Counted from the first letter of the stretch, positions 1 through 5,886 are shown. The stretch is DNA of 5,886 bases from Bacteroidales bacterium (GCA_017548805.1 JAFYZE010000211.1:1-5886), one strand, 5' to 3'. Notes: generated by a model from the letters alone, not told the origin. Translations and numbers: made by a program.

Positions 1-1790
1 AGCTCGCCCAGAGCCTCGCCCCGGGCGAGTCCAGGACCGTCAAGGTCCCGGCCATCCACCTTGACCATCCAAAACTCTGGTGGCCCAAGGGCTACGGCGA
101 GCAGAACCTCTACGACGTCAGTTTCTCCTTTGTCACCGACGGCAATGTCTCCGATGAGGTCTCGTTCAAGTCGGGAGTCCGCCAGATGGACTACTCGGTT
201 GACAGCTACGTCCCGACGGAAGGCCTTCAGAGGGGCGGATACGAATCTGACGGTCCTCCCGAGCGCCTCAGCCTGTTTGTCAACGGCCGCCGCTTCATCG
301 GCTTCGGCGGCAACTGGGGTTTCCCTGAGATGCTTCTCAATTATCGCGGACGCGAATATGATATTGCCGTAGGGTACCACGCCGACATGAATTTCACCAT
401 CATCCGCAACTGGGTGGGCATGACCGGCGACAAAGAGTTCTACGAGGCCTGCGACCGTCATGGCGTGATGATCTGGCAGGATTTCTGGCTTGCCAATCCC
501 TGGGACGGCCCGGACCCGTACTATCCCGGCTTGTTCGAGGACGTCGCCGAGAAGTATGTCCGGCGTATCCGCAACCACCCTTCGCTCGCCATCTACGTGG
601 GCCGCAACGAAGGCAATCCTCCTGCGGAGATCGACGCTTTCCTTGCGGAGACGGTCAATCGCGAGCATCCCGGCATGCATTATATTCCGCATTCTGCTAC
701 AGGAGTGGTCAGCGGCGGAGGCCCCTATCGGGCCTTGCCGCCCAAGGATTATTTCCGTCTTTGGGGACACGACACCTTCCATAGCGAACGCGGCATGCCC
801 AATGTGATGAACTACGAAGACATGGCCCGCGCCTTCGGTACGGAGAACATCGAGCCCGTGAATACGATGCAGCATCCCAATCCGATCTACGGACTCCACG
901 ACTATACCCTCGGAGTGATGCCCGGCGCTTCGTCCGCCCAGTCGGCGGACAGCTTCAACGGCATCATCGCCAAGGCTTTCGGTGAACCCGCCGACGCCAG
1001 GGAGTTCGCCGCCCTGGCCCAATGGGTCAATTACGACGGTTACAGGGCCATATTCGAAGGCCGGAGCGAGCAGCGCCGCGGGATGATCATATGGATGAGC
1101 CATCCCGCCTGGCCGTCGATGGTCTGGCAGACTTACGACTATTATTTCGAGCCGACGGCGGCTTATTTCGGCAGCAAGAAGGCCTGTGAGCCTCTTCATA
1201 TCCTGTGGAATCCCCTCCACGACGACATCGAGGTGGTGAACTATCATGCTGGCATGAAGCAGGGCCTAAAGGCTTCCTGCGAACTCGTCAACCTCGACGG
1301 ATCCGTCGTCTGGAACCGCGAGGCACCGCTGGACATCCGCGAGGACGAGACCGTCGTCTGCTTCCCGCTGGAGTTCCCGGAGGAGTTGACTGAGGTATAC
1401 TTCATCAAGTTACGGTTGACCGATGCGGCCGGAACGGTGTTGTCCGACAATCTCTATTGGCGCGGCCGCGAGGAAGGCAACCTCAAGGCGCTTCGCCGAG
1501 TTGCCCAGGCTTCGCCCAAATGCAAGGTGAGCCGTACCTCCACGGCTGCAGAGCATTGCTTCGAAGTCACCGTGAGCAACGACGGGCCGGTCCCGGCCAT
1601 GATGCTCCGCCTCAAGGCTATGGACTCCGGGACCGGCGACCTCGTGCTCCCTGTCCTCTACTCCGACAATTACTTCTTCCTGATGCCGGGCGAGTCCCGG
1701 GCCGTGACCGTGCGCGTCCGCAAGGAGGATTGCGCCGGCAAGCCTTACCTCGCATTGAGCGGCTTCAACGTCCCTGAAAAACACATTTAA
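1..1790 (+). CDS. Glycoside hydrolase family 2 exo-glycosidase (exo-beta-glucosaminidase / beta-mannosidase-like), 5' truncated
   Basis: This is the C-terminal 595 residues of a retaining GH2 enzyme. The reading frame is open from base 3, so the true start lies outside the window; the ATG at 186 is internal. Family members are usually about 850-900 residues, so roughly 250-300 residues are missing, including the N-terminal sugar-binding domain and any signal peptide. Numbering from the first full codon, residues 1-60 end an Ig-like GH2 domain (LWWPKGYGEQNLY, then GVRQ). Residues ~90-390 form the TIM barrel, with RNW at 135-137 and IWQDFW at 157-162. The likely acid/base is Glu203 in GRNEGNPP and the likely nucleophile is Glu262 in FHSERG. 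Two beta-sandwich domains follow. The last contains VLPVLYSDNYFFLMPGES (548-565), a signature of the exo-beta-D-glucosaminidase Ig-fold. Family assignment is firm. Substrate is inferred only: glucosaminide, mannoside or another equatorial beta-glycoside. It probably shares an operon with the esterase 10 nt downstream. Confidence 0.93.
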   Translation, partial: LAQSLAPGESRTVKVPAIHLDHPKLWWPKGYGEQNLYDVSFSFVTDGNVSDEVSFKSGVRQMDYSVDSYVPTEGLQRGGYESDGPPERLSLFVNGRRFIGFGGNWGFPEMLLNYRGREYDIAVGYHADMNFTIIRNWVGMTGDKEFYEACDRHGVMIWQDFWLANPWDGPDPYYPGLFEDVAEKYVRRIRNHPSLAIYVGRNEGNPPAEIDAFLAETVNREHPGMHYIPHSATGVVSGGGPYRALPPKDYFRLWGHDTFHSERGMPNVMNYEDMARAFGTENIEPVNTMQHPNPIYGLHDYTLGVMPGASSAQSADSFNGIIAKAFGEPADAREFAALAQWVNYDGYRAIFEGRSEQRRGMIIWMSHPAWPSMVWQTYDYYFEPTAAYFGSKKACEPLHILWNPLHDDIEVVNYHAGMKQGLKASCELVNLDGSVVWNREAPLDIREDETVVCFPLEFPEELTEVYFIKLRLTDAAGTVLSDNLYWRGREEGNLKALRRVAQASPKCKVSRTSTAAEHCFEVTVSNDGPVPAMMLRLKAMDSGTGDLVLPVLYSDNYFFLMPGESRAVTVRVRKEDCAGKPYLALSGFNVPEKHI

Positions 1791-1800
1791 CCGAATAATT

Positions 1801-3423
1801 ATGAAAAAGATCCTTATCCTCGCGGCCGCTGCCTTGGCATTCGCGGCATGTGGCTCCCCGAAGGGGGAGAAGGCCGACGACGGCCAGCAGATGTTTATCG
1901 GCGACGACATCGCCGTGGCGCAGACCCAGTACGGCAAGGTCCGTGGCTACATCCTTCACGACATCTACCAGTTCAAGGGCATTCCCTATGGGGCCCCGAC
2001 CAGCGGCAAGAACCGCTTCATGCCTCCGCAGAAGCCGGAACCGTGGGAAGGCATACGCAATGCATACAATTACGGTGAGTCTGCTCCGCAGGTGGTCGGT
2101 TATCCCCGCGAGCCGGAATCTGCGGCCTTCCTCGTGGACGCCTGGAATTATGACCTCTTCGGCGAGGACTGCCTCCGCCTGAACGTCTGGACGCCTAATC
2201 TGGATGCCGGCAAGCGCCCGGTCATCGTATGGCTGCACGGCGGCGGTTTCTCCAGTGGCAACGCCATCGAGCAGAACGGCTATGGCGGCGAGAACCTGGC
2301 GAAATACGGCGACATAGTGTTCTGCTCGGTCAACCACCGTCTGAACGCCTTCGGATATTCCGATTTCGCATCGGTAGGAGGGGAGAAATACCTGCACTCC
2401 GGCAATGTCGGCATGCTCGACATCGTAGCAGCGCTCCAGTGGATCCATGACAATATCGCCAATTTCGGCGGCGATCCGGGCAATGTCACCGTGATTGGCC
2501 AGTCCGGTGGCGGCTCCAAGGTCAGCATGATTGCCGCCATGCCTGCGGCCAAGGGCCTCGTTCACAAGGGAGTGGCCCTGTCGGGCAATTCCGTGCGCGG
2601 CTCCGACAAGGCTTCCGCCGAGAAACTCGGCGAATATATTCTCAAGGAGGCCGGGTTGAAGCCCGCCCAGATCGACAAACTGCAGGAAATGCCTTGGGAA
2701 GAGTATTACGCCCTGGCCAACCGGGCGTCCCGGCGCATGGCTGCCGAGACCGGCATGCGCGCCGGCTTCAGCCCGGTGTCCGACGGTATCGACCTGCCGT
2801 TCGAATTCTTCGACCCCAACGATCCCAATGTTCCGGACATCCCGCTGCTTTACTGCACCGTGTTCCAGGAGCAGAATCCCGACAGGACCGAGGCCGCATT
2901 GGAGGATATTACGATGAACGGCGTCGTGGAGAGGCTGAGCTCACGCTATGGCGACAATACCCGTCAGATAGTCGAGGCTTATGCCAAGACCTTCCCGGAC
3001 CTGCGTCCCATCGAGGTCTGGGCAATGCTGACCGGCGTCAGGACCAATGTCATCCGCTCTGCCAACACCAAGCTCCGCCAGAAGTCGCCCGTCTACATGG
3101 CATGGTTCGGCTGGCAGCCGCCGCTCTTCGACGGCCGCATGCGCGCCTTCCATTGCCTGGATATATGTTTCTGGCTGCACAATACCGACGTGATGATAAC
3201 CCATACGGGAGGCGGTTCCAGGCCGCGCGCACTGTCGGACAAAATGTCCGACGCCCTGCTCGCGTTCATGCGCACCGGCGACCCCAACTGCGCCTCCCTC
3301 CCGACATGGCCCAAGTATACAGCCGAGAACGGCGAGGTCATGGTGCTGAACGACGTCTGCGAGGCCAAGAATGACCCCGACCGCGAGTGCCGCACCCTAC
3401 TCGAAACCCTGATGGCCCAGTAG
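1801..3423 (+). CDS. Type-B carboxylesterase (alpha/beta hydrolase) lipoprotein
   Basis: A 540-residue serine esterase of the COesterase family, which hydrolyses carboxylic esters. Residues 1-17 form a lipoprotein signal (MKK, hydrophobic stretch, FAAC with Cys17), so it is probably anchored in the envelope facing the periplasm or cell surface. Family landmarks appear in order: YQFKGIPYG near residue 60, EDCLRLNVWTP, oxyanion-hole HGGGF at 146-150, nucleophile elbow GQSGGG with Ser235, acid Glu357 in VFQEQNP, and catalytic His451 in AFHCLDICFWL. The spacings of 122 and 94 residues match those of para-nitrobenzyl esterase-type enzymes. The elbow is GQSGGG rather than the common GESAGG, and the acid sits in an atypical context. 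The ATG lies 10 nt after the GH2 stop with only AT-rich sequence (ccgaataatt) before it. No separate promoter is visible, so co-transcription is likely. It may remove acyl groups from the glycan that the GH2 enzyme attacks. That role is inference, and the natural substrate is unknown. Confidence 0.95.
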   Translation: MKKILILAAAALAFAACGSPKGEKADDGQQMFIGDDIAVAQTQYGKVRGYILHDIYQFKGIPYGAPTSGKNRFMPPQKPEPWEGIRNAYNYGESAPQVVGYPREPESAAFLVDAWNYDLFGEDCLRLNVWTPNLDAGKRPVIVWLHGGGFSSGNAIEQNGYGGENLAKYGDIVFCSVNHRLNAFGYSDFASVGGEKYLHSGNVGMLDIVAALQWIHDNIANFGGDPGNVTVIGQSGGGSKVSMIAAMPAAKGLVHKGVALSGNSVRGSDKASAEKLGEYILKEAGLKPAQIDKLQEMPWEEYYALANRASRRMAAETGMRAGFSPVSDGIDLPFEFFDPNDPNVPDIPLLYCTVFQEQNPDRTEAALEDITMNGVVERLSSRYGDNTRQIVEAYAKTFPDLRPIEVWAMLTGVRTNVIRSANTKLRQKSPVYMAWFGWQPPLFDGRMRAFHCLDICFWLHNTDVMITHTGGGSRPRALSDKMSDALLAFMRTGDPNCASLPTWPKYTAENGEVMVLNDVCEAKNDPDRECRTLLETLMAQ

Positions 3424-3430
3424 CCGTCAG
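3409..3430. terminator. Hairpin across two convergent stop codons; possible shared terminator
   Basis: CTGATGGC (3409-3416) pairs with GCCGTCAG (3423-3430) around the 6-nt loop CCAGTA. The stem has 8 pairs, including one G-U wobble in the plus-strand RNA; that position is an A-C mismatch in the minus-strand RNA. The structure covers both the esterase TAG (3421-3423) and the glycosyltransferase stop (TGA on the minus strand, 3427-3429). Only 3 nt separate the two genes, so any terminator must lie inside coding sequence. There is no clear U-tract on the plus side (cgggaggaga) and only a weak one on the minus side (ggtttcgag). The inverted repeat is seen directly; terminator function is inferred. 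Confidence 0.4.
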
Positions 3431-4794
3431 CGGGAGGAGAGCTGGTTGAGGAGAGTGGCGAGGAGATGGGTGAGGTGGCGGCGGGTGTAGAGCTCGAGGC
3501 CGGCGGGGTGGAAGGCGGGAACGGAAGAGCTGGAAGCTGCGGCGAGGTGCGCGGACCACGCGCGGTCCACCGTTGCGCGGATGGCCGCGGCGTTGTCCCA
3601 GTCGCACATGACGCCGGAGCCTGTCTCGGTCAGTACACGGGCGGCTGCGCCGTCCTCCTGGCCTATGCCCAGCACCGGCCGCCGCGCCGCCAGGTACTCG
3701 AAGATCTTGCCGGGCAGGACGTTGCGGTACTCTGGCTCTTGTCGCAGGGGGAGTATGAGAAGGGAGGCGGCGCGCTGCTCGGCGACGGCTTCCGGATGGG
3801 AGCGGTAGCCGAGATTGTCAAGGCAGGGGCCGAGGCTGCGCGCTTGGATGGTCGCGACGATGGCGTCGTCAATCTTGCCGGCAAGGCGTATGCGCAGGGC
3901 GCTCCTGAACGCCTCGTCCTTGGCGCATTTCTCCGCCAGGACATCCCATAGAGTCAATGGATTGCCGTCCTCGGCAAACAGGCCGGTATGCGTCACGCGG
4001 AACTGGCCGGTGCTGTCGGAGCGGTCATCGTCGGTGAAAGGCGGATAGTCGTCTTCGTCGAAGCCGTTGGTGATGAGGATGACGGGCGTGCGGGTAATCT
4101 CCTGGAACTCCCGCTGTACCAGCGGGGTGACTGAGATTACCGTCGAAGCCCCGTCCAGCACGGCCTTTTCAAGACGGTGCTGCTTGCGGTCCGCAGCTTT
4201 CGACAGGTGCAGATGCTTGTAGTAGAACATCTTTGTCCAAGGGTCCCTGAAGTCCGCCACCCAAGGAATCCCAGTTGCCTTGTGCAGGCGCAGCCCTATC
4301 AGGTGCATCGACTGCGGCGGACCGGTGGTGACGATGGCATCCACCGGATGCTCCTTGAGATATTTCTTGAGATAGCGCACCGACGGCCGGACCCACCATA
4401 CACGGGGATCCGGGACGAAGAGGTTGCCGCGTATCCACAGCGAAAGGTTCTGCTTCCAGTTCTTGTTGCCTCCGGAAATGGGATTGACCTCTCCGCCGGT
4501 GGCTTGCGCGTCATCATTGCCGATCAGCGTCTGCATGTCCGTAGACGCTTCCGAGCCCATAATGCGGCGGTAGATGCCATAAGGCTCCAGTATGGGCCGG
4601 CGGATGGTCTCCACCTCTTCGGGGATCTCATCGAGCAGCGTCTTGTCGACGGATGACACTTCCGGGTTCTCCGGGGTATAGATCACCGGCTGCCAGTCCT
4701 CGCCAGGCAGATACTTGGCGAATTTCAGCCAGCGCTGTACCCCCGACCCTCCGGCCGGCGGCCAATAATAAGCTATGATGAGAACCCTTTTCAT
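3427..4794 (-). CDS. Glycosyltransferase, GT-B fold, family 4 type
   Basis: A 455-residue, probably cytoplasmic or membrane-associated retaining glycosyltransferase that would move a sugar from a nucleotide-sugar donor to an unknown acceptor. There is no signal peptide. The N-terminal Rossmann half opens with MKRVLIIAYYWPPAGGSGVQR (1-21), a pattern typical of a Bacteroidota GT4-like group, and continues with TTGPPQSMHLIG (156-167) and DFRDPW (181-186). The C-terminal donor-binding half has TNGFD (242-246) and LPGKIFEYLAARRPVLGIG (360-378), where Glu366 sits in the usual donor-contact region. The end (YTRRHLTHLLATLL, 436-449) is also typical, and the protein looks full length. A run of Ala/Ser (418-424) before the last helix looks like a linker. 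The start at 4794 is supported by a near-ideal promoter with a leader of about 15 nt. No polysaccharide-synthesis genes (Wzx, Wzy, sugar-nucleotide enzymes) lie beside it, so donor and acceptor cannot be named. It is convergent with the esterase and divergent from the phosphodiester glycosidase gene. Confidence 0.93.
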   Translation of the reverse strand: MKRVLIIAYYWPPAGGSGVQRWLKFAKYLPGEDWQPVIYTPENPEVSSVDKTLLDEIPEEVETIRRPILEPYGIYRRIMGSEASTDMQTLIGNDDAQATGGEVNPISGGNKNWKQNLSLWIRGNLFVPDPRVWWVRPSVRYLKKYLKEHPVDAIVTTGPPQSMHLIGLRLHKATGIPWVADFRDPWTKMFYYKHLHLSKAADRKQHRLEKAVLDGASTVISVTPLVQREFQEITRTPVILITNGFDEDDYPPFTDDDRSDSTGQFRVTHTGLFAEDGNPLTLWDVLAEKCAKDEAFRSALRIRLAGKIDDAIVATIQARSLGPCLDNLGYRSHPEAVAEQRAASLLILPLRQEPEYRNVLPGKIFEYLAARRPVLGIGQEDGAAARVLTETGSGVMCDWDNAAAIRATVDRAWSAHLAAASSSSVPAFHPAGLELYTRRHLTHLLATLLNQLSSR

Positions 4795-4801
4795 GGTTAT
4801 A

Positions 4802-4816
4802 TTGCCGTTTGGGCAA
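4802..4816. repeat. Short inverted repeat TTGCC-N5-GGCAA over the glycosyltransferase -7 box
   Basis: TTGCC (4802-4806) and GGCAA (4812-4816) are perfect 5-bp inverted arms around GTTTG. The repeat overlaps the inner edge of the minus-strand -7 box and the predicted transcript start, where a repressor operator could sit. Five-base arms can occur by chance, so the functional reading is weak. Confidence 0.25.
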
Positions 4817-4844
4817 AGATACGCAATTACGCAACTTTTTCAAA
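4814..4844 (-). promoter_or_regulatory. Bacteroidota sigma-70-type promoter for the glycosyltransferase gene
   Basis: On the minus strand, TTTG (4841-4844) is followed by exactly 19 nt and then TATCTTTG (4814-4821). This fits the Bacteroidota consensus of TTTG at -33 and TAnnTTTG at -7. The predicted transcript start is near 4808-4811, giving a leader of about 15 nt before the ATG at 4794. The leader has no Shine-Dalgarno sequence, as is usual in this phylum. The -33 element lies inside the spacer of the opposite promoter. Confidence 0.75.
4821..4836. repeat. Tandem 8-bp direct repeat ACGCAATT / ACGCAACT between divergent promoters
   Basis: Two adjacent 8-bp units (4821-4828 and 4829-4836) differ at one position. 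They fill most of the 19-nt spacer of the glycosyltransferase promoter and reach the -33 zone of the opposite promoter. They could be paired binding sites for a regulator or simply a chance repeat. The repeat itself is directly visible. Confidence 0.3.
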
Positions 4845-4854
4845 CTTGTTTTGC

Positions 4855-4862
4855 TACCTTTG
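4855..4862 (+). promoter_or_regulatory. Bacteroidota -7 box for the phosphodiester glycosidase gene
   Basis: TACCTTTG matches TAnnTTTG and ends only 4 nt before the ATG at 4867. No TTTG is present at the usual 19-21 nt upstream (4832-4835 reads CAAC), so the -33 element is weak or missing. If the box is used, transcription would start at or within a few bases of the ATG, giving a leaderless or nearly leaderless mRNA. Confidence 0.55.
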
Positions 4863-4866
4863 CCCT

Positions 4867-5727
4867 ATGCAGAGATTATTCCTCCTTTTCCTTTTTCTAG
4901 CTCTTGCCGCATGCGCTCCGCTGACTTCCGTGCTGCCCGATGGCGTCGTCCAGTACGACCTAAGTTCGGGCAAGTCGCTGGATGCCCGCAGGGCCGCCCG
5001 TGCCGCCGGCGTGTACGCTAGCTGGCGGACCATCGTCGACGACAGTGAGCAGTCCGTCTCCATCGTGCGTTTCAATCCCAGGAAAATGAAGGCGGACATC
5101 GTAACTGCCTCCGGCATGGAAGCGGACAGCACCGGGGCTCTCTGCGCCCGGTACGGCGCCGTGGCAGGCATCAACGGGAGCTATTTCGATACGAGAGCCC
5201 TGACTCCTGCGACTTTCGTCAAGGACGAAGGCGTCGTAGTCGGAGAGACATCCCCTTCGGAACTCTACCGGACTAACGGAATCGTCACCCTTTCGGGAAA
5301 GAGAATAGGCGTGGACGCAATCGATACCATTCTGACTTTTGACACAGTTGAGGAGGCCCTTGCAAGCGGTCCGGTCCTGATTGACGAGGGGAACGCTTTC
5401 AGTTATATCGAAAGGATCCAGCAGCCGGACACTTTCTTTGAGCGGCGTCACCCCCGTTCGGTGATCGGACAGGATGCCGACGGCAATGTCTGGCTTATCG
5501 TGGTCGACGGACGCGCTCCTGGCGAGGCGGACGGCATGACCATCTCCGAGCTGACTTCGCTCTGCCTCCAATTGGGCCTGACAGACGCCCTCAATCTTGA
5601 CGGCGGAGGATCTTCCACGCTCTGGACTGAAAAAGGAGGGGTCATCAACCATCCCTGCGACAACCGTCGCTTCGACCATTTCGGCCAGCGTATGGTGCCT
5701 GACGCCATCATCGTCCATGCGCGCTGA
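4867..5727 (+). CDS. Phosphodiester glycosidase family (NAGPA/DUF2233) lipoprotein
   Basis: A 286-residue envelope lipoprotein of the family named for the lysosomal uncovering enzyme, which removes GlcNAc from GlcNAc-1-phosphodiesters. Bacterial members are thought to act on sugar-phosphodiester bonds of envelope or extracellular glycans, but most are uncharacterised. The signal is MQRLFLLFLFLALAAC with lipobox LAAC and Cys16. Conserved blocks follow in family order: AGINGSYFD (101-108, with Asn103 and Asp108), ASGPVLI, RHPRSVIG (His195, Arg197), VVDGR (Asp214-Arg216), and the signature NLDGGGSS (243-250, Asp245). The C-terminal region ends in PDAIIVH. Length is normal and no key block is missing. 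I chose the ATG at 4867 over the in-frame TTG at 4846. The ATG gives a compact lipoprotein signal, whereas the longer form would add a Cys-containing, non-basic leader (LFCYLCP) and would start upstream of the -7 box. It has its own promoter and is probably monocistronic. Its substrate is not evident. Confidence 0.92.
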   Translation: MQRLFLLFLFLALAACAPLTSVLPDGVVQYDLSSGKSLDARRAARAAGVYASWRTIVDDSEQSVSIVRFNPRKMKADIVTASGMEADSTGALCARYGAVAGINGSYFDTRALTPATFVKDEGVVVGETSPSELYRTNGIVTLSGKRIGVDAIDTILTFDTVEEALASGPVLIDEGNAFSYIERIQQPDTFFERRHPRSVIGQDADGNVWLIVVDGRAPGEADGMTISELTSLCLQLGLTDALNLDGGGSSTLWTEKGGVINHPCDNRRFDHFGQRMVPDAIIVHAR

Positions 5728-5735
5728 TGTGCGGG

Positions 5736-5766
5736 TTCGGAGTTTCGAGAATAATGATTAACTTTG
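5736..5766 (+). promoter_or_regulatory. Probable Bacteroidota promoter for mutS
   Basis: TAACTTTG (5759-5766) matches the -7 consensus TAnnTTTG. TTCG (5736-5739) lies exactly 19 nt upstream, one mismatch from the -33 TTTG. The predicted start near 5770 leaves a leader of about 18 nt before the ATG at 5788. This arrangement supports that ATG and suggests mutS is transcribed independently of the upstream lipoprotein gene. Confidence 0.6.
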
Positions 5767-5787
5767 TATGATAACGAGTTCATCAAG

Positions 5788-5886
5788 ATGGCGAAGACGA
5801 AGGAGAAAGATCCGATGACCCCTATGATGAAGCAGTTCTTCAGCTTCAAGGCCCAGTGCCCTGACGCCATACTGCTGTTCCGCTGC
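5788..5886 (+). CDS. mutS: DNA mismatch repair protein MutS, N-terminal 33 residues (cut by window end)
   Basis: The frame from ATG 5788 stays open to the window end and reads MAKTKEKDPMTPMMKQFFSF..., then CPDAILLFRC. The core TPMMKQ...KA..PDAILLFR is the hallmark start of MutS domain I, just before the GDFYE loop whose Phe and Glu contact mismatched DNA; that loop falls beyond the window. MutS is the cytoplasmic ATPase that recognises mismatches and recruits MutL. Other in-frame ATGs (5815, 5824, 5827) exist. The start at 5788 is preferred because it fits the promoter and keeps the short basic N-terminal extension. An in-frame TTG at 5764 is possible but overlaps the -7 box. The rest of the gene, normally about 850-900 codons, is outside the window. 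Confidence 0.93.
   Translation, partial: MAKTKEKDPMTPMMKQFFSFKAQCPDAILLFRC

Noticed and set aside
186..188. ATG as the start of the GH2 gene
   Set aside because: The same frame is open back to base 3 and encodes conserved GH2 sequence (LWWPKGYGEQNLY), so this Met is internal.
1765..2565. Long minus-strand open frame (266 codons) opposite the carboxylesterase, and similar ones at 1410-1937 and 4960-5718
   Set aside because: They lie antisense to well-recognised genes, resemble no known family, and arise easily in high-GC coding DNA where the opposite strand has few stop codons.
3466..3951. Plus-strand 161-codon open frame opposite the glycosyltransferase
   Set aside because: Gly/Ala/Arg-rich translation with no domain; it is a shadow of the glycosyltransferase, whose motifs are clear in the other frame.
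4846..4848. TTG as the start of the phosphodiester glycosidase gene
   Set aside because: It lies upstream of the -7 box and would spoil the clean lipoprotein signal that begins at ATG 4867.
5736..5751. Possible hairpin TTCGGAGTTTCGAGAA as a terminator after the lipoprotein gene
   Set aside because: Only three outer pairs form before mismatches, and no U-tract follows; it is better read as part of the mutS promoter region.
5448..5870. Minus-strand 140-codon open frame spanning the mutS start and the end of the lipoprotein gene
   Set aside because: It runs opposite both the conserved NLDGGGSS-containing end of the lipoprotein gene and the MutS N-terminus, and would overlie the mutS promoter; no recognisable protein features.
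1..5886. CRISPR arrays, tRNA/rRNA genes, insertion sequences, phage genes or long repeats
   Set aside because: No repeated spacer pattern, RNA-gene signature, transposase or terminal repeats were seen; coding density is ordinary.

Overview
The window looks like chromosomal DNA from a GC-rich member of the Bacteroidota, most likely Bacteroidales. Three things point there. Start sites lack Shine-Dalgarno sequences. Three promoters carry the Bacteroidota -7 box TAnnTTTG, one of them with a perfect TTTG at 19 nt spacing. The protein set is also typical of the group: a GH2 glycosidase, lipoprotein hydrolases, a WPPAGGSG-type glycosyltransferase and a MutS N-terminus. The genus cannot be fixed from the sequence alone.

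Layout. (1) Positions 1-3423, plus strand: the 3' two-thirds of a glycoside hydrolase family 2 enzyme, cut by the window start, followed after 10 nt by a type-B carboxylesterase lipoprotein. The two look co-transcribed and suggest a small polysaccharide or glycoside degradation unit, with de-acylation plus exo-glycosidase action. No SusC/SusD pair, sensor or transporter is visible, so a full polysaccharide utilisation locus cannot be claimed. (2) Positions 3427-4794, minus strand: a family-4-type glycosyltransferase, convergent with the esterase and separated from it by only 3 nt. A hairpin straddles both stop codons. (3) Positions 4795-4866: a 72-nt divergent control region with overlapping promoters for the glycosyltransferase and the next gene. 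(4) Positions 4867-5727, plus strand: a lipoprotein of the phosphodiester glycosidase (NAGPA/DUF2233) family. (5) Positions 5728-5787: a short gap with a promoter. (6) From 5788 to the window end, plus strand: the first 33 codons of mutS.

The genes do not form one obvious pathway. The left half is catabolic and envelope-located, the centre is a lone glycosyltransferase, and the right end enters housekeeping DNA repair. I did not find a convincing undescribed system. The items most worth a second look are the compact divergent promoter region with a probably leaderless lipoprotein mRNA, the hairpin across the two convergent stop codons, and the GH2 enzyme, which joins an exo-glucosaminidase-like C-terminus to an Asn-Glu acid/base motif.
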